Of a stretch of 64,000 bases of DNA, positions 23,131 to 34,699 are shown one piece after another. The position numbers were made by a program, and so were the translations under genes. This DNA comes from Boesenbergia rotunda. Lineage: Eukaryota; Streptophyta; Magnoliopsida; Zingiberales; Zingiberaceae. A model generated the notes under the pieces. The model saw nothing but the letters and a program-made list of their open reading frames with translations, was not told where the DNA came from and made no database searches. Where the stretch lies: assembly GCA_024364735.1 (NCBI GenBank), contig JAGFNQ010000288.1:293499-357498 (forward strand), in the 5' to 3' direction. Every line of letters begins with the position of its first letter. Position 1 is the first letter of the stretch.

Positions 23131-24082
23131 TGATCCCGGCCAAGCTTGTGGGTAGCTCGGCTCGCACAGTCAGCCAGTCTGGCATCACGAAGGCCCAGCA
23201 GAAGGGCCAATGGTGACCTCACCAGGATAGTCCTGGAGACAGGAAATCCCCAAGGCGCTTGCCGACCGACCCTATCAGGGTCAGTCGAATCAATCCCGAG
23301 CGTCTCCTAACTCAGTCATTCAAACTCGCACCCCGATTCGACCCTGAGTCGGGCAATTCAGTCAGACGCGTGGCAGCCCACGCGCCCTCAGCATCCCATG
23401 GATCCGACAACCCACTGAACCGAGACAGAATCAGACAGACATAGCCCGACAGGCCCCCGACTCAGGGTGTACCCCGCGACACACTTCTCCCAGTCGGACG
23501 CGTGGCGACCCACGCTCTCTGGTCATTGCCCGACCCAGTCCTTGACACTAGGACCCGTCGGTCGGCGCTCAGGCTACGGAGTAGATCGTCCTTACGCTGC
23601 CCTATGTCATTACATCCGGGGTACGATCCTGACGTCAGGGTACTACGCACAATGCCCATTCATTACACCCCTCACTGGTATCCTACCCAGTCAATACCGT
23701 CGTACTGCCTCGGCACCCCGCGTCATGCCACGGTAATCTCAAGTGCTCTCATACGAGCTGACAGTTGCCGCACCCCTGTCTCGTCAATATGGGCATGGGG
23801 TTGTCATCTCCCCCGGCTATATAAGTCCTTCACTCCTCATTCCGCAGGTATGCGCGTGAACTCTCTCTTCCACTATATTTCCGTTTGCTCTACTATATCC
23901 TGCGGATACTGACTTGACAGTTGGAGTGCCTGACCGGGGAAACTCCCCGGCGGATTTGCTAACGGTCACTATTTTGCAGGTAGAAGCCAGGTCGGAGCCC
24001 GGTCAGCACCACCTTGGCAGCTCGTTTAGCTCGGGAGATCATCTCGCCCTTGGGGCTTCCACCTCGCCTCACGACAGGATTA
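23131..24082 (+). mobile_element. solo LTR of Tat element 3 type (952 bp)
   Basis: It starts TGATCCCGGCC and ends GACAGGATTA (GATCA in the sister copy at 45402), with 5-bp target duplications GGGAG at 23126-23130 and 24083-24087. It is closely similar to the LTR at 44464-45402. The uninterrupted target is visible at 18121-18125. It contains a TATATAAG motif near 23820 that could be the LTR TATA box. Confidence 0.85.
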
Positions 24083-24445
24083 GGGAGGTTAGCTGCTTAC
24101 TGTCATGTAGTTCAGAAGGTGTTAAGTGGCATGCGGATCCTTAGATGGATCCGTCCAAGTTGTCAGGTGTTGTTTTCGGTCGGAAACCAGTTCATAAGCT
24201 CTCGGTCGGAAACTATAACTCTCGGTTGAGATCCTGAGTATGTGCTATCTTCAACTTGGAGTCAGTTGACAGGATTAACTTCTCTACGATCGGAGTAAAC
24301 TTCAGGGCGCCTTGTGAAGTTCGTCCATTAAGGGGAGTATTCAATATTTTCGGGGGCGCTATCAATGCATTAAATGACAAAAAGGAAAATTGTCGTACGC
24401 TTTAATAATCATTGGTCGTTATGGGAATACTGGCATAACGACTGC

Positions 24446-25084
24446 CAGTGGCGTAGCTAAGCTTTTCGATCAGCAGGAGTAATTTTTAATAATCTTAAAT
24501 ATTAATGTAGATCGATTTTTATTCTTTAAAAGTCTAAATTATAAATTTAAGAGGCCAAAAAAGAACTTAAATTTGAAATTTCGACCATAGCTCTTAGTTC
24601 TAGTTGAAACAATGATTTGTCGATCCCTAATTTTTTTTTTACTCAAAGTCGAAAAATCGATCGAACCAGTTTAAACATTAAACTTGTTTTGGCCATAACT
24701 TAATCAAATCAACTTCAAATCAATCTTGATTTGAACCAATATAATCCTTATCTCTGTACCTGAATTATATTTAATTCAAACCTAATTCAATTTTAATTTA
24801 ACATCTTTGTCTTAAAATTTAGCTCATCTATTTATTATTATATATTTATTTTAAATATTTAATATTTTAAATTTTAAATCGTGGTACTTTCTTATAAAAG
24901 TGATATCAATAGATAGCTTAGGTCATGAGCTTTCTAAATGTATGATCAATTTCAATTTTCTATAGTAAATGATGATAAATCAATTAATTAAAATACTAAC
25001 ATATATATATATATATATTATTTTTTTAATAAAATTTGAGAGGGGGCGATCACACCCCCTCTTATGAAGGTGGCTACGCCCCTG
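24446..25084 (+). mobile_element. non-autonomous hAT-type element (639 bp)
   Basis: The ends are CAGTGGCGTAGC and GCTACGCCCCTG (inverted repeats). The 8-bp target duplications are ACGACTGC (24438-24445) and ACGATTGC (25085-25092). The empty site is ACGGTTGC in copy 1 (18547-18554). The body is AT-rich with a TA repeat and no ORF. Sister copy: 45767-46413. Confidence 0.85.
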
Positions 25085-25485
25085 ACGATTGCATTAAATA
25101 TCCTTAAGATCTCAAAAAGAAGAACGGGCAGAAGACACAATAAAATGTAATTAGGGACCCTTGAAAAGGTCAGAATTTTCTCTTTTTTTCACAAATATAC
25201 TGCTTCCTGTTTCTGAAAGATTTATTAACTTGACCGTCGGAATAGATCGTCGGAAACCCTTCCGGCACCCTTCCAACGTTCCCAGAAGTTTTTGCTGAGG
25301 TCATTCTCCTCGCCAATTTCTTAGTTGCACCATCAGACGTCGTCATCGCACTTGTCAACTTCCGGATCAACCGTTAATCTACGACATTTAGCGGAATAAA
25401 TCTGAAAAATTACTCATGAAATGTGAGAATTGATCCGGAAACTTCAAGATCTCGTCGTAACCACTTTGGCCTAGTTGGCTTTCAA

Positions 25486-25833
25486 TAATCTCAGGTGCTC
25501 TAATACGAGCTGGCAATTGTCGCACCCCTGTCTCATTAATACGGGCATGGGGTTGTAGCTCCCCCGGCTATATAAGCCCTCCACTCCTCATTCCGCAGGT
25601 ATGCGCGCGAGCTCTCTCTTCCACTATATTTCCGTTTGCTCTATTATATCCTGCGTATACTGACTTGACTATTGGAGTGCCTGACCGGGGAAACTTCCCG
25701 GTGGGTTTGCTAACGGTCACTGTTTTGCAGGTAGAAGCCAGGTCAGAGCCCGATCAACACCACCTTGTCAGCTCGTTTAGCTCGGGAGACCATCTCGCCC
25801 TTTGGGCTTCCACCTCGCCTCGCGACAGGATCA
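25486..25833 (+). mobile_element. truncated 5' LTR of Tat element 3
   Basis: It corresponds to the last 348 bases of the LTRs at 23131 and 44464, ends GACAGGATCA and is followed by TTTGGCGCTAGATGG, a gypsy-like primer-binding site. The first 600 bases of the LTR are missing at the junction with flank copy 2. Confidence 0.8.
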
Positions 25834-26110
25834 AATTTGGCGCTAGATGGAGGGTTGTTCAGCCTGATCGGAGGTGTATGATGGAAGTGTCCAATCGGGT
25901 CGAGATAACCGTTACTCCGAGGAATACGAGCTCCTCTCAACTGCCCGGGCTCGGGGAGCTCCACTGAGGCCGTCACGCCGTGATGGCCCAGCGATTCGGC
26001 CCCAGGAGCCCGCGGCGCCTAATCCCTCAGGAGGTTGAAGGAAGGCCGCCCCGCCAGAAGGAGACTCGGCCTTCTCCCTCCCACCTGCGCACCACAGACG
26101 GGCTGACACG

Positions 26111-27137
26111 GTGGAGCCCGTGCCGGTTGAAGCGTCCCCGCCCAGCCAAACGCACTTGCCGTGCCACCATAAGGGAAAAGCCCCAGTTGACGCGTCGCCG
26201 GCCGTCCAGGCACATAGCCCTTTCGCTCCGTGGATCTTGGAGGATCCAGTTCCCAGACATCTCAGATTCTTCACCATGCCTGAATATGCTAGGGCGACCG
26301 GCCCCGAAGAGCATATCATGAAGTTTGAGAGTGTCGCCTTGCTTCACAGTACCCTAAGGGCGTGAGGTGCCGAGCATTCTTGACAACGCTCTCTAGATCC
26401 GCTCAACGGTGGTTCGGCCAGATACCCAACGGGTCGATCTCCAGCTTCGAGGAGCTCAGAAGGGCATTCCTACAGCATTTCGCCAACAGCCGCAGGCATC
26501 ACAAGACAAGTATTAACTTGTTTGCCTTGAAGCAGGGCCCAAAAGAAACGCTCCGGGCCTACATCAAGAGGTTCACTGGGGTGGCGCAGGACGTGCCAGC
26601 GCCCGCCCCAGAAGTGTTGATCAGCGCTTTCTCCCAAGGGCTGCAGGAAGGGGAGTTCTTTTGCTCGCTCATCCGGAAGCCCCCCAAAGACTTTGATAGC
26701 CTATAGGAAAGGTCGTCAAACACATCAATGTTGAAGAAGCGCAGGCCGCTCGAAAGAGGGAGTCGGCCAGCACACCACTCCTGACCCCGGCGCAGCCTAA
26801 TCGACTGCCAGGAGGGCCCATTCGCAACCCACGTGGGTCCGCTAACCGAGCCGGAACAGATCCTCGACAAGTACAGTAAGTGGCTTAAGGGTGTATGCCG
26901 ACCCGCTGGAGGCCCTACTGCATGTTCCACCACATCCATACCCACAACATAGAGGAGTGTCGTCAATTCAGGCGGGGCCAAGTTCCCCAGACCGCCACCC
27001 AAAGGCGAAGAAGCTCCCCTGGGCCGGGCCTAAGTGGAGGGGATCGGAACGTCGCCCTAGCCGACGAAGGACCCGAACGAGAGCCTCCGCTCGCTCGTGG
27101 CTTGTTCCTAGAGCAAGTCGAGATAGAAGAGCAGTAG
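26111..27137 (+). pseudogene. Tat-type gag, frameshifted
   Basis: A proline-rich start leads to MPEYARATGPEEHIMKFESV. After a single missing base near 26345 the Retrotrans_gag core continues: RCRAFLTTLSRSAQRWFGQI, SISSFEELRRAFLQHFANSR, SINLFALKQGPKETLRAYIK. A TAG near 26704 and another frame change precede VVKHINVEEAQAARKRES. The C-terminal block YCMFHHIHTHNIEECRQFR is the Cys/His motif typical of this gag family. Later stops at about 26878 and 26889 confirm decay. It should assemble virus-like particles in an active element; here it cannot. Confidence 0.75.
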
Positions 27138-27294
27138 GCCAACCGATAAAACGCCATTCGAGGAGGAGTACACATGATCTCAGGAGGGCTACCCCGAGGA
27201 AATTCTCGCCAAATAGGTTGTTAAAGCAAATGGTACTCTATAATCTCACGAGAATAGTGGAAGATCCGCCTTCCTGGATAAATGACAAAGTATC

Positions 27295-27891
27295 CCAAAC
27301 TCTCGTCCCTGCACGAGGGCCTGCTCCTACGACCCTCGGATCGGCTCTCAGTCGGACGCGTGGCGACCCACGCTCCCTGAGATGTCCACGACCGAGAAGC
27401 CAGACTCTCGTACCTGCACGAGCTATAAGTGGGCCTGCTCCCACGACCCTCGGATCGGCTCTCAGTCGGACGTGTGGCGACCCACGCTCCCTGAGATGTC
27501 CCCGACCGAGAAGTCATACTCTCGTCCCTGCACGAGTTATAAGTGGGTCTGCTCCCACGACCATCGGATCGACTCTCAGTCGGGCGTGTGGCGACCCACG
27601 CTCCCTGAGATGTCCCCGACCGAGAAGCTAGACTCTCGTCCCTGCACGAGTTATAAGTGGGCATGCTCCCACGACCCTCAGATCGGCTCTCAGTCGGACA
27701 CGTGGCGACCCACGCTCCTTGAGATGTCCCCGACCGAGAAGCCAGACTCTCGTCCCAGCATGAGTTATAAGTGGGTCTGCTCCCACGACTCTCGGATCGA
27801 CTCTTAGTCGGACGTGTGGTGACCCACGCTCCCTGAGATGTCCCCGACCGAGAAGCCAGACTCTCGTCCCTGCACGAGTTATAAGTGGGCA
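27295..27891 (+). repeat. 114-bp tandem array, part 1
   Basis: The motif ACCGAGAAGC recurs at 27391, 27505, 27619, 27733 and 27847, an exact 114-bp period. Each unit carries two small dyads, CTCGT...ACGAG and GTGGG...CCCAC. The array is interrupted at 27891 by a solo LTR and continues at 30750. Confidence 0.9.
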
Positions 27892-30749
27892 TGTTAAATC
27901 CGACACTTTTGACTAGGTTCTGGTAATTTTTGGAGAATTAACGGATAAGTTCCGAGGCTTCCGAGTCCATGGACACAAACTTAGGGACCAATATGAATTA
28001 AAACTAATAATTACAAGGGTTAATGAGTACTAAACATTAAACCTAGGGGTGGTCTTGCAATTAGATGGAAATTGGGTGGACTTAAATGCAAAAGGGACAA
28101 GTTATAAGGGGCTATTAGGGCTTAAGGTTTCGCCGCACACCTCGTTGCCCGATCGAAGCCAACAGCCGCCACCACACTTGATTCCTTCGTCTCCCTCCTC
28201 GATCGGCACCGGCGAAGGAACTCCGGCGCAGCTTCCACAATCTCCTTCTCCTGTTCAGCGACGGCCGTCGGTTGATCCTCCTCAGGCGGGGGTGGCCCTA
28301 TCACGGTGGAAGTCGGCAACCTAACTCGTCCCCTCTTTTGGCTTGGATCGGACCGGAGAAGGTACCCCTCGTCGTCGTGCCTAGCCTAGGTCTCAGCCTC
28401 TCTATCGATTGGAGGCAACAGGATTGGGAAGAAGATTCCCGTGTGTTCCATTTCCTGAGCAATTGGACGTGGGCAGTGGAGCTTCGACGAAGCTATCGGA
28501 GGTAAGAAGTCTCTAGTTTAACAAGAGTAGATAGGTTTTGATCCGAACATACTTAATTGCGTTGTTCCTGCTACGAAGCTGAAGGAGTAGAGCTGCGGAG
28601 TCGAGCCCTACATTGATTCTTGTGTGGGGTGGCAGGACCAATTCGATATTGGATTTGGGTTTCACGGTTTGTTCTCTGATTCAACTTACTGTGTGATTCA
28701 GTTGTGGAGTTGTAGAAGATCCCTGCCGTGAGTTTCTTAAGGTGAGCTCTTCTTGTTCAGATTTAGTTTTCTGCACCCATGATACTCTGTGAGCTAAATT
28801 AAGATTTGGATGGGTTGCCCTGTGGTTTACTATCAGACTCACGGATCTTCTTCCTTTGGGTTGTTCTGCCGGATTGGAGCAAAGAGGTTGTCAGCAACAC
28901 AAAACCAGGTAAGGATTGGGTTATTGCAGTATGGATTTGGATGAATCATAGTATGATAATGTGCTAATCCTGGACTACTAATCTTATGTCTTTACCGTGG
29001 ACGCCATGTGTGGGATTGGATTTATGGTGTTATGGAGTTAATTAGTAACTTAAATGTAATTGGGGATCTTTCCATTTAATTAGAGGTAATTAAAATGGAA
29101 AGGGAACTATTAGGTTAACCCTAGGTTGGGTTAGGGAGTAATTAGCTAATTATTTTTCTATAACTAGCTAATTAAATATGTCCTTGAAATAGGGACTTGA
29201 TTGGGATTATTGTTGCCGATTATTCAGGCGGGTGGTTCTATCTCGTTTGATACGGACTTCTCTTGCTTTGGAGGCGGGTACCCTTTGACTTATCTCTTTT
29301 GATATTGTCATGTTGTTATGCATAGACTGTTATAGATAGCAGTAAATTATACGCTATCCTGGTTTATTATGCTTGTTCTGGATGCTTGTTGTTTATCCCT
29401 GAGTTATTATGCTGTTAGTTCCATACAGTCTCAGGTATTGTCAACTCTATATGTATGCTTAGAGACCGTGATGTATCTCCTACATTTGACCTTGATGGAT
29501 CTGTAGTTTCCGGCCAGTATACCTTGTAGGTTACCTGTATTTCCTGTGATAGGATTCAGACTGAGACCTAGTATACTGAGGACTTGGTGAGGGGGTATGT
29601 GTATCTATCATACACCATCCTTGCATTGTTGCATGCCGGCGATCAGCGACTCCCTTGTGGTTGAGCCTATCGTCTTCCGGTACATGATATGCACACAGGG
29701 CCACTCATGGGTTAGTGGATACCGTAGGATGTGCGCATTTGCCCTGTATTGCTCAGTTCGGCCACTATTTGGAGGGTGAGCGCGGGCGTGGTAGCAGCCA
29801 GGGATCCCTTCTCGTACTGAGCCACGAGGAGATGAGAGCTTGACTCCCCCATTGCTTGGGGTCGGAGCGGAGTCTCCACCAGCATCCTGTCCACCCGGTC
29901 ACCTAGGAGCAGTGATAGCAGGGTGCGTACAGTTGTCATAGCCCTACCCGTTCAGACGTCCCTATGACAGGTGTACGTTGATCTGACTGGTGTCAGGGGT
30001 GACACATGTCATTGCACCATGTGCATATTTTGCATCGTGCATTGTTTGCTGCACTTGATTTCTGCACTTGTTTGACATGGCATATTCTGGAGACTTGTTA
30101 TCTGAGATTATATGTCTATTGGTATTCCATTGGTATTTCTTACCCTCTATACAGGTTAGATGGATGCAGGTATGTATCTACTTCGGTATGCTCAGTACTA
30201 GTCTTTCCCTACTGTTGATATGAGACTGTATTAGCTGAACTCTTATTGTTAGTATAACTTTCTATGCATATCTGTTGGGTATTCGCTGAGTTATGGACTC
30301 ACCCCGTTGCCATATATTTTTATTTCAGGGTGATGCCTGCCGGGAGAGCCCTAGCCGCCAGTCCCCAGCTCTAGAGGAGCTTTGCTTTGTTTTAGTTTGT
30401 GTTGATTTACGGTTATGGACCCTATGTTATATACTTTGCTTCCGTTGCTATGTTTCGAACATGTATTCATGTTTTATTTGATGGTATTGTACTTTTGAGT
30501 CCTATGTTGGACTTCGTGGGGTTTTGTCTTTGTTCCTGCCCCCTGGCAGCTCAGGTGAGTTCGTACTTTGGTTTTACGATGGTTATAATCATTTAACTGT
30601 TGTTTCTGCATAGATTTGAGGCCTGAGGCCATTTAACTGCGTGGTTGTGGTATTTATATCTGTGTGTATGTGTAAATTGTCCACCGGACAGGGGAGGTGC
30701 TGTCCGATTCTCTATTGGATCAGCAGCTTCAGGGTCTCGGGGCGTGACA
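27892..30749 (-). mobile_element. 2.86-kb solo LTR, probably Del/Tekay chromovirus type
   Basis: The 5-bp target duplication GGGCA lies at 27887-27891 and 30750-30754, exactly inside one 114-bp repeat unit. The sequence runs TGTTAAATCC...GGCGTGACA, and on the minus strand it starts TGTCACGCCCCGAGACCCTG. That opening and the great length fit LTRs of Del/Tekay elements. No primer-binding site or internal region remains, so it is a solo LTR. The longest ORFs are short and not recognisable. The lineage and orientation are from remembered LTR features. Confidence 0.7.
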
Positions 30750-31530
30750 GGGCATGCTCCCACGACTCTCGGATCGGCTCTCAGTCGGACGCCTGGCGAC
30801 CCACGCTCCCTGAGATGTCCCAGACCGAGAAGCCGGACTCTCGTCCATGCATGAGTTATAAGTGGGTCTGCTCCAACGACCCTAGGATCGGCTCTCAGTC
30901 AGACGCGTGGCGACCCACGCTCCTTGAGATGTCCCCGACCGAGAAGCCAGACTCTCGTCCCAGCACGAGTTATAAGTGGGCCTGCTCCCACGACCCTTGG
31001 ATCGGCTCTTAGTCGGACGCGTGGCGACCCACACTCCCTGAGATATCCCCGACTGAGAAGCCAAACTCTCGTCCCTTCACGAGTTATAAGTGGGCTTGCT
31101 TCCACGATCCTCAGATTGGCTCTCAGTCGGACGCGCGGTGACCCACGCTCCCTGAGATGTCCCCGACCGAGAAGCCAGACTCTCGTCCCTGCACGAGTTA
31201 TAAGTGGGTCTGCTTCCACGACCCTCGGATCGGCTCTCGGTCGGACGCGTGACGACCCACGTTCCCTGGGTCTTGCCCGACCGAGCGTCCAGACTCTTGC
31301 CTCGCTAGCAAGCTATAAGCGGACCAGCTTCCGTGCCCCGCTCAGTTTGGTGTCTCCGATCGGACGCGTGGTGGCCCATGCTCCTGAGAATCTGCTTGAA
31401 CCAATGTCCAGACTCTCGTCTCCGCACGAGCTATAACTCGGGACCCGCTCCCATCCACCCCTCGGATCGGCTCTCAGTCGGACTCGTGGCGACCCATGCT
31501 CCCTGAGTCTGGCCCGGCCGAATGCACTAT
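30750..31530 (+). repeat. 114-bp tandem array, part 2
   Basis: The ACC(G)GAGAAG motif recurs at 30824, 30938, 31052, 31166 and 31280, keeping the 114-bp period. Later units (31280 onward) are more divergent and fade out near 31530. Confidence 0.9.
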
Positions 31531-32059
31531 TTCTCGTCCTCATGAGGTCTATGGGCGGGTAAGGCTTTATGGCTTCCTTACCCCTAAGCCGGGAACGTAC
31601 GCTATCCACGCTCTCCCCGAAATTCAAATCAGGCTAACTCCACAATAATGCTCCAGACGACCCAGGCCGGCAGTCAACAGCTTTATTCAAATTGACTCGA
31701 AACGGGTCTTCAAACGCTCTGTGGATCTCGCTCGAGCGGTTGGCACTTAGAAGCTATCGTGCTCGAGTGTCTTACACTACCGCTCGCGAAGGTCGAATCA
31801 CTCAATAACGCCCTCCCCAAGTGGCTGATACATAGAAATCGTCATTACACGGGCACGCTCGTTAGAGGGAGTTGAGCATGTGCTCCCTCACTAGGGTCAC
31901 TTGCGCCCAAGCCCCCGACACTCAAGCACTGAGCATACTCGTACATAAATGCAAAAGGAAAGATTAGCATTCATATCCGGGCTATTACAAAATATGAGGC
32001 TCAACCCCTGCCCGAACAGAAAAAGCAAAAGGGGAGTCAACCTCTCCAACGGCCGCGCA
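31531..32059. other. element 3 spacer, no gene
   Basis: This lies between the tandem array and the antisense ORF and has no recognisable coding frame. Its sequence resembles the equivalent spacer at 41240-41740, which supports duplication of the array-plus-ORF unit. Confidence 0.45.
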
Positions 32060-32941
32060 AGTCTAAGGCCTACGGGCGTGTCGCTGAGACATAGTAGGAG
32101 CTCGTACCGCCTCTAGATCCTTCCGAGTCCTCTCTAGCTCCGACTCCAGGCAGGCGCGCTGCCTCCTGAGCCGCGCAAGGTCTCTCGAGCGAGCTAACAG
32201 CTCCTCCTCCTTGACCGCCAGATCGGCGCGCAACGCAGAAGCCGACTGGCTCACCTCCAAGAGCTCAACCTTGACTTTGGCCAGCTCAGCCTGAGCCAGG
32301 TGCTCAAGGTCCTAGGCCTTGCACTTCGTGTGCTCCAAGCAAGCGATTTGGCGTCGCGCCTGATTAACCGCCTCCTTAGCCGAGCTCAGCTCTGCTAGAA
32401 CCTCCGTGAGATGTGCATCCGCGTGGGTCACACGATCCCAAAGAGCTGAGTTCTCAATCCAAACACTGGTTAAAGGCTCTTCATTGGACCTCAGCTGTGC
32501 GTGACGAATCTGAGCCTCCAGTTTCTGCACTTGGGACTCGACCTGTTGCAAAGCCCGAGCATGAACTATGAAACAAATGGTTGTGTCGTAGACCGAGCCA
32601 AGGAACTGCAGAAAGAGAGAAAACAAATCGTAAGCCCAAGAAAAAAGGGCGCAAGAAAGAAGCACGAGTCAATAGTGATCCGTACATGACTGGCCTCCGA
32701 AGTGAGGGCGTTAGCCCTGTCGGTCGGGCCCCGATAGGCGGATTCTCAGAGACCTTGACACAACTAGTCGCTAAGTGGACCATACAAGTCAGCCATCCAA
32801 GCCAACTCGTGCGGATTGGTGATGGGAGCCTTATAGGCCGCACTGGCATCAACCCAAGATGGTAGGACTAGATGCAGAGGGCAAGGACCTGTAGCTCCCT
32901 CAGGAAGAGAAGGGGGAAGCCTATCGACCCGGATGCCCGAA
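32060..32941 (-). pseudogene. Tat antisense ORF copy 3, C-terminal half
   Basis: Minus-strand blocks include GIRVDRLPPLLPEGATGP near 32930, VESQVQKLEAQIRHAQLRSN near 32540, EAVNQARRQIACLEHTKCKA, and LRRQRACLESELERTRKDL near 32130. These make a long heptad-rich coiled coil like that of the other antisense ORFs. A stop separates the last two blocks, and stops lie near 32700. The N-terminal continuation is at 39891-40540, beyond the copia insertion, joined across the target duplication GAACC. Confidence 0.6.
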
Positions 32942-33609
32942 GAACCTGTAGGACCGGTGCCGTCGATAGAGGGGGGGGTGAATATCGATCGTGAAAATCT
33001 TGTCGTGAAAACTTTCGATCTACTCAGAGCGTTAGTGCAGCGGAACAGTAAATAAAAATAAAATCAAGACAGGGACACAGCGGGATTTATTTACTTGGTT
33101 CCCAACCCCCCAGGGTCAGTACGTCCAAGGCCTATGTACTCGGCGTGAGACCACTATTGGTCTCCTTTCCGGAATTTTCGGAGGTGGAGAAAACCCGTCT
33201 TACAGTGTACAATTACAAGCACAAGTACAGAAAATTAAGTACAGAATAATAAACGAAAACCGAACAAAACAAGGTTGAAGCTCGACTGATCTGGACCTCC
33301 GAAGTGCCGCGCACTTCCTCCTGGAGCCTCCCGGTCGTAGAGCCTCGTCTTTAGCCCGTTGTCGTCGGTCAGAGTGTTCGGAATGGTACTTAGCAGTTGT
33401 GTTTGAAGCAGAGGGGTCGAAGCCCCTTATATAGGCTTCCTGCGGGCGCCCTGGACGCTGGGGGCGCCCCGATAAACCCGATCAAACCTTATCCCTGCGC
33501 CGACCTCGCCGCAGCTGATAAAGCCTTTGACCAGGGCGCCCCGGACCTCCCGGGCGCCCTCATGAAGGCTTATCTGTGTTTCGGACTCGAAACAGCACAA
33601 ACAGCTTTG

Positions 33610-33757
33610 AACCCGAGCGCCCCGGACGCTCGGCGCCCCGGACGCTCCGGGCGCCCCGGACGCTCCGGGCGCCCCGGACGCTCCGGGCGCCCCGGACGCT
33701 CCGGGCGCCCCGGACGCTCCGGGCGCCCCGGACGCTCCGGGCGCCCCGGGCGCCCCG
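33610..33757. repeat. 18-bp GC-rich minisatellite inside the LTR
   Basis: The unit GGGCGCCCCGGACGCTCC is repeated so that GGACGCT occurs seven times. The partner LTR has one such unit (near 38985). GGCGCC palindromes recur through both LTRs. Confidence 0.9.
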
Positions 33758-34199
33758 CTTAACACCTATTCTGCCTTCAACACTTTTACTGCCTTTTTAC
33801 ACTTTAGCTTGGGCGCCCCCAACACTGGGGGTGCCCTGGATGATGGGGGCGCCCTGCTTCAGGGCCTCCAGCCTGTTTAGCTTGCTTTGTCTTCCAATCT
33901 TGGTACCTGCAAGATACAAAAACACAAAGCACATATACATACAATATTAGCCTTAAGGACTTGGTTCGGACTTCAGATTTCCACGAAACCCTAGGTCGAA
34001 CCGGCGCAAGTTCTCACCCCCGAGAACGCGCCTTTCACCTACTCCTTTTAGGAGATGGTTGCCACCCAGTCCTTCGGATGGACTTTTGCTTAGCTTCCGA
34101 TACTTCCGGACCTCAAGACGCCCAAACCCTGACCCGTCTCTACTCCTGTCCTTAGTCATCGCTCAACTAAGTTGCACAGTCCCTTGGACCAAGACTTCA

Positions 34200-34465
34200 T
34201 TACCTAGCAGTCCTTCGCCAGGTGCCTAGCAGTCCTTCGCCAGGTCTTTATTCCCAAGCAGTCCTTCGCCAGGTGCCTAGCAGTCCTTCGCCAGGTCTTC
34301 ATTCCCTAGCAGTCCTTCGCCAGGTGCCTAGCAGCCCTTTGCTAGGTCTTCAATGCCTAGCAGCCCTTTGCTAGGTGCCTAGCAGCCCTTCGCTGGGTCT
34401 TAGAGTTTCGATACCTAGCAGCCCTTCGCTAAGTGTCTAGCAGCCCTTCGCTAGGTGCCTAGGTT
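34200..34465. repeat. 21-22-bp direct repeats, CCTAGCAGTCCTTCGCCAGGT type
   Basis: About a dozen units of CCTAGCAG(T/C)CCTTCGC(C/T)AGG, some with TCTTCATT or TCTTAGAGTTTCGA spacers. The equivalent array in the other LTR lies at 39465-39750 with a different unit order. Divergence within the array is low. Confidence 0.85.
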
Positions 34466-34600
34466 ACCTAGGACTTTTCTTCAACTTAGGTTACTTCTCC
34501 TTTGCTCCTCTTTATCTGTTCATTGTATCACTGACTTAAGTGTATTGTCAAACATTAAAATACTTAAAGAAGAACATCATTGATGCAACTTGCACCAACA

Positions 34601-34618
34601 ATCTCCCCTTTTTTTATG
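34601..34618 (-). other. polypurine tract of the copia element
   Basis: The minus strand reads AAAAAAAGGGGAGAT immediately before the LTR start TGTTGGTGCAAG. This is the primer for plus-strand DNA synthesis. Confidence 0.8.
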
Positions 34619-34699
34619 TTTGACAATAACTTAAGTTAGATTGGTTTAAGGGGCTAACTTATGATTTTAGTTTTGAGAATATATGTTTGATCCTCTGGG

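Larger units (their letters stand above)
22366..25485 (+). repeat. duplicated flank, copy 2
   Basis: It matches copy 1 from 17345 and copy 3 from 45403. It is split by an LTR at 23131-24082, flanked by GGGAG on both sides, and by a hAT element at 24446-25084. It stops at TTGGCTTTCA (25484), where copies 1 and 3 continue, and is joined to the middle of an LTR. Confidence 0.8.
32947..34600 (-). repeat. 3' LTR of the non-autonomous copia element (1654 bp)
   Basis: It matches 38309-39885 closely except for tandem-repeat length changes. Internal repeats are an 18-bp GC-rich array (33610-33757) and a 21-22-bp array (34200-34465). Confidence 0.9.

Noticed and set aside
27221..27892. Long ORF with 38-residue repeats (TYNSC...GSR) on the minus strand
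   Set aside because: The 114-bp period is a multiple of three, so any open unit stays open through the array; no start context, domain or codon bias supports a gene.
28049..28505. Overlapping ORFs resembling a GC-rich first exon
   Set aside because: They lie inside the 2.86-kb solo LTR with exact target duplications; no conserved protein was recognised.
33427..33765. Collagen-like ORF with GAPGAS repeats on the minus strand
   Set aside because: It is the 18-bp GC-rich LTR minisatellite read in frame; the other strand is open too.
34200..34465. CRISPR-like regularly spaced repeats
   Set aside because: The units are contiguous direct repeats with no unique spacers, inside a plant LTR.
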